In this document: one piece after another, positions 61,211 to 64,000 of the stretch
How positions within the stretch are numbered: the first letter of the stretch is position 1
Layout: each line of letters opens with the position of its first letter
From: Myxocyprinus asiaticus
Lineage: Eukaryota; Chordata; Actinopteri; Cypriniformes; Catostomidae
Direction of reading: 5' to 3'
DNA: 64,000 bases
NCBI RefSeq assembly: GCF_019703515.2
Contig: NC_059363.1
Span: 62,001-126,000, forward strand
The notes under the pieces: model-generated
The model's input: the letters and a program-made list of their open reading frames with translations, nothing else
Database searches by the model: none
Told to the model about the DNA's origin: nothing
Translations under genes and position numbers: made by a program

Positions 61211-62545
61211 CTAGCACGCTCCGTTCAGGGGCCACACATGCGGGTTCCACATCTGGGGCTGGGGGTGCCAGATTGTGTCTTGTGCCTGAGAGAGGAGATC
61301 CCTCCTCAGCGGTATTTCCCATGGCGAGCTGTACAGCATCTCTATCATTTCCGGAAAACATGGCTGGTTGGGCCATTTCGACACAACTAATAGAATCGTT
61401 TCCTTGTCCTCTCGGACTTTGCATATGACAGAGTGAATCAGGCACACCAGGGGAAACGCATATTTGCGTTTTGCCGGCCATTTGTGTGCCATTGCGTCCG
61501 CTTCCAGCGGGGCTTGGGACTTTGAGTACCAGAGGGGACAGTTGGTATTCCCCACTGAGGTGAATAGATCGATTTCTGCTTTGCCGAATGTTTCCCAAAT
61601 CCTCAATACAGTTTGAGGAGGAAGTCTCCATTCGCCCGGTATCACCCCTTGGCGTGACAATAGGTCCGCGACATAATTCAGGTGGCCTGAGACATATGTC
61701 GCTCTCAGGGAGAGGAGATGACGCTCGCTCCATAGGAGGAGGTGACGCGTCAGTCTCAGCAGTGGCGTGAATGAATTCTGTCTCATAGCCTGTGACTGCT
61801 GCTGAATCACGTCGCAACGCTCAGCAACATTATTCACAGAGCCGCCAAAGAAGCCGGCTGGAGACACTGGAGCATCCAACAGAGTAGCTTTTTGCCTATC
61901 ACTCATTTCTGTGAGGGTCAGCCATATAAGTCCATCCTGAACTGCCAGGTTGCCCATGGACTTGCCAATGGCCTGTGCAGTGACTTTCGTGGCATGCAGC
62001 GTTAAGTCTGTAGCGGTGCGGAGCTCTTTGAATGTCTCTGGATCGAAGCCGTGATCGTCCATTTGCTTGAGGAGCTTGGCTTGAAATACCTGGAGCACCG
62101 CCATTGCGTGGAGTGCTGATCCAGCTTGTCCTGCCACTGAGTAAACTTTTCCTGCCAGTGCGGAAGTTTGTCGACATGGTTTGGAAGGATGTATGGGGCG
62201 TGATTTCCATGCCCTATTACTTGCAGGGCAGAGGTGTGCCGCTACCACCTCCTCCACAGGGGGTAATTGGGCATAACCATTTTCTTCCCGGTGATCCACA
62301 TTAGAGAGGATGGCATCACTGCGCGAGCGCGCCTGAGAAGGGCGTGCCAGGACTTAGATAGTTCGTTATGAACTTCGGGGAGGAATAGGGCAGATTTGCG
62401 GGACACTGCCGTTTGACGGCGTCAGGACTGCAGGAACCATTCATCGAGGTGAGACTGTTCAGGTTCCTCTGCGGGAGACCACTCAAGGTGAAGCTCTTTG
62501 ACCGTCGTTGTAAGGACGTGGAGCATCTCCCTGTCAGTGGCGCAT
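61211..62545 (-). pseudogene. DIRS gag-like / RNase H fusion remnant
   Basis: The longest open frame runs from about 62,299 (a GTG codon; no ATG in this frame at the start) to 61,211, 362 codons. The first about 174 residues are gag-like. At about 61,775 the frame passes directly into the C-terminal RNase H side of the polymerase (RLTRHLLLWSERHLLSLRAT, then GHLNYVADLLSRQGVIPGEW). The whole reverse transcriptase core between them is deleted, yet the frame stays open. Upstream, gag-like sequence continues to about 62,540 in other frames (KELHLEWSPAEEPEQSHLDE and HNELSKSWHALLRRARAVMP), showing at least one frameshift and a stop. No function is inferred. Confidence 0.75.
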
Positions 62546-62589
<44 letters not shown>

Positions 62590-62695
62590 ATGTTGGTGCA
62601 GCTATCGTTATGAGGACTCTCCATAGACATAATGATTTTTATGCTGTATGAACTATAGATTCTATCCCCTAACCCTAACCCTACCCCTAAACACA

Positions 62696-62757
<62 letters not shown>

Positions 62758-62763
62758 CACACA

Positions 62764-62811
<48 letters not shown>

Positions 62812-63511
62812 CTCACACACACACACACACACACACACCACACTCACACACTCACACACACACACACACACATGTTGGTGCAGCTATCATTATGAGGACT
62901 CTCCATAGACATAATGATTTTTATACTGTATAAACTATAGATTCTATCCCCTAACCCTAACCCTACCCCTAAACCTAACCCTCACAAAAAACTTTCTGCA
63001 TTTTTACATTTTCAATAAAACATCGTTTAGTATGTTTTTTAAGTGATTTAAATTATGGGAACACTAGAAATGTCCTAATAAACCACATTTATAGCATAAT
63101 ACCCTTGTAATTACCAGTTTATAACCTTAAAAAAAATCCTAAACCACTATAACCTGCCCCCCCCCCCCCCACACACACACACACACAAACTGGTTTATGA
63201 GGGCTTTTTTTTAGGTTATAAACTGGTAATTACAAGGGTATTATGCTATAAATGTGGTTTATTATGACATTTCTAGTGTTCCCATAATTTAAATCACTTA
63301 TTAAACATACTAAACGATGTTTTATTGAAAATGTAAAAATGCAGAAAGTGTTTTGTGAGGGTTAGGTTTAGGGGTAGGGTTAGGGTTAGGGGATAGAATC
63401 TATAGTTCATACAGTATAAAAATCATTATGTCTATGGAGAGTCTTCATAATGATAGCTGCACCAACATGTGTGTGTGTGTGTGTGTGTGTGTGAGTGTGT
63501 GTGTGTGTGTG

Positions 63512-63560
<49 letters not shown>

Positions 63561-63662
63561 AGGGGTAGGGTTAGGGTTAGGGGATAGAATCTATAGTTTG
63601 TACAGTATAAAAATCATTATGTCTATGGAGAGTCTTCATAATGATAGCTGCACCAACATGCG
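62546..63662. repeat. Imperfect palindrome of a dispersed repeat with CA/TG runs
   Basis: Four copies of one sequence are seen. Copies 1 (62,590-62,698) and 2 (62,873-63,158) are in one orientation; copies 3 (63,187-63,470) and 4 (63,556-63,660) are inverted. Shared marks are tgttggtgcagctatc, ggactctccatagacataat, ctatcccctaaccctaaccc, tttctgcatttttacatttt and ttataaccttaaaaaaaa. The spacers are CA runs on the left (62,546-62,588, 62,699-62,871) and TG runs on the right (63,466-63,556). The centre, about 63,159-63,186, is a C run followed by a CA run. The copies contain two to three CCCTAA telomere-like units. No gene is present. Confidence 0.85.
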
Positions 63663-63902
63663 TGTGTGTGTGTGTGTGTGTGTGTGTGGTGTTTGTGTGT
63701 GTGTGGGTGTGTGTGTGTGGTGTGTGTGTGTGTGTGTGTGTGTGTGGTGTTTGTGTGTGTGGAGGTGGGGTGTGTGTGTGTGTGTGTGTGGTGTTTGTGT
63801 GTGTGTGGGTGGTGTGTGTGGGGGTGTGGTGTTAGTGTGTGTGGGGGTGGGGTGTGTGTGTGTGTGGTGTTTGTGTGTGTGGAGGTGGGGTGTGTGTGTA
63901 GT
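63660..63902. repeat. (TG)n-rich microsatellite with GGTGTTTG variants
   Basis: Imperfect TG repeats interrupted by ggtgtttgtgtg and ggaggtgggg, themselves repeated three or more times. The remaining 98 bases to the window end are AT-rich with a short AAT run and no gene. Confidence 0.9.
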
Positions 63903-64000
63903 TAATTAATAATAATAATAGTTTATAAAACAAGCTTATAATCATATTTAATTTTGCAAGTTTGATGTTCTGTGCAAATGTTCTTTACTAGCCTTTAATT

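Larger units (their letters stand above)
60243..62545 (-). mobile_element. Degenerate DIRS-type (tyrosine recombinase) retrotransposon
   Basis: On the minus strand the order is gag-like, then RNase H-side polymerase end, then tyrosine recombinase, then a terminal motif containing the 16-bp palindrome GGTTACGTACGTAACC (60,243-60,258). Diagnostic strings are SKPCRQTSALAGKVYSVAGQ and FKELRTATDLTLHATKVTAQ (gag-like), LLSRQGVIPGEWRLPPQTVL and PWEIPLRRDLLSQAQDTIWH (end of the polymerase), and LLLALASVKRVGDLHALCIE (recombinase). The reverse transcriptase core is missing. The right end runs into a CA microsatellite at 62,546, so the element is 5'-truncated. Frameshifts and stops mark it as dead. DIRS elements use a tyrosine recombinase instead of a DDE integrase. 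Confidence 0.85.

Noticed and set aside
62660..63590. True interstitial telomere.
   Set aside because: Only two to three CCCTAA units occur per copy, interrupted by CCCCTAA, and they belong to a dispersed repeat rather than a telomeric array.

Overview
The window is vertebrate nuclear DNA, most probably from a teleost fish. Three things suggest this. It holds a complete, many-exon gene for the cytoplasmic dynein-1 heavy chain (dync1h1). It carries a DIRS-type tyrosine-recombinase retrotransposon of the kind common in fish. It has many CA/TG microsatellites and short non-autonomous DNA transposons in the introns. A cyprinid-like species is my guess from the dispersed repeats, at low confidence.

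Layout from left to right. Bases 1 to about 22,875 are one tandem satellite with a 23-bp unit (about 1,000 copies). It is open at the left window edge and ends sharply on the right. The minus strand of the unit has no stop codon in any frame, so the array produces kilobase-long but almost certainly meaningless reading frames. About 1.5 kb of AT-rich flank follows. Bases 24,353-59,753 on the minus strand hold dync1h1. I could place 78 constitutive coding exons plus one extra alternative exon. The exon phases agree at every junction and give a 4,642-residue protein, with the four expected AAA P-loops, stalk, microtubule-binding domain and C-terminal domain. The promoter side (59,754-60,000) has a pair of ZNF143-like motifs and an NRF1-like site. 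Bases 60,243-62,545 hold a degenerate, internally deleted DIRS element. Bases 62,546-63,900 are an imperfect palindrome of about 1.1 kb, built from CA/TG microsatellites and a dispersed repeat with telomere-like CCCTAA units.

The most interesting item is a duplicated 196-bp exon in the dynein microtubule-binding domain (37,005-37,200 and 37,470-37,665). Both copies have intact splice sites and identical phase. Because 196 is not a multiple of three, including both or neither breaks the frame, so they look like mutually exclusive exons giving two dynein heavy chains with different microtubule-binding domains. Other points of note are an HSE-like TTCnnGAA core in every satellite unit, two GC-AG introns, TG-repeat or pure-T tracts against several splice acceptors, and the stop-free satellite strand being the one dync1h1 read-through would transcribe.
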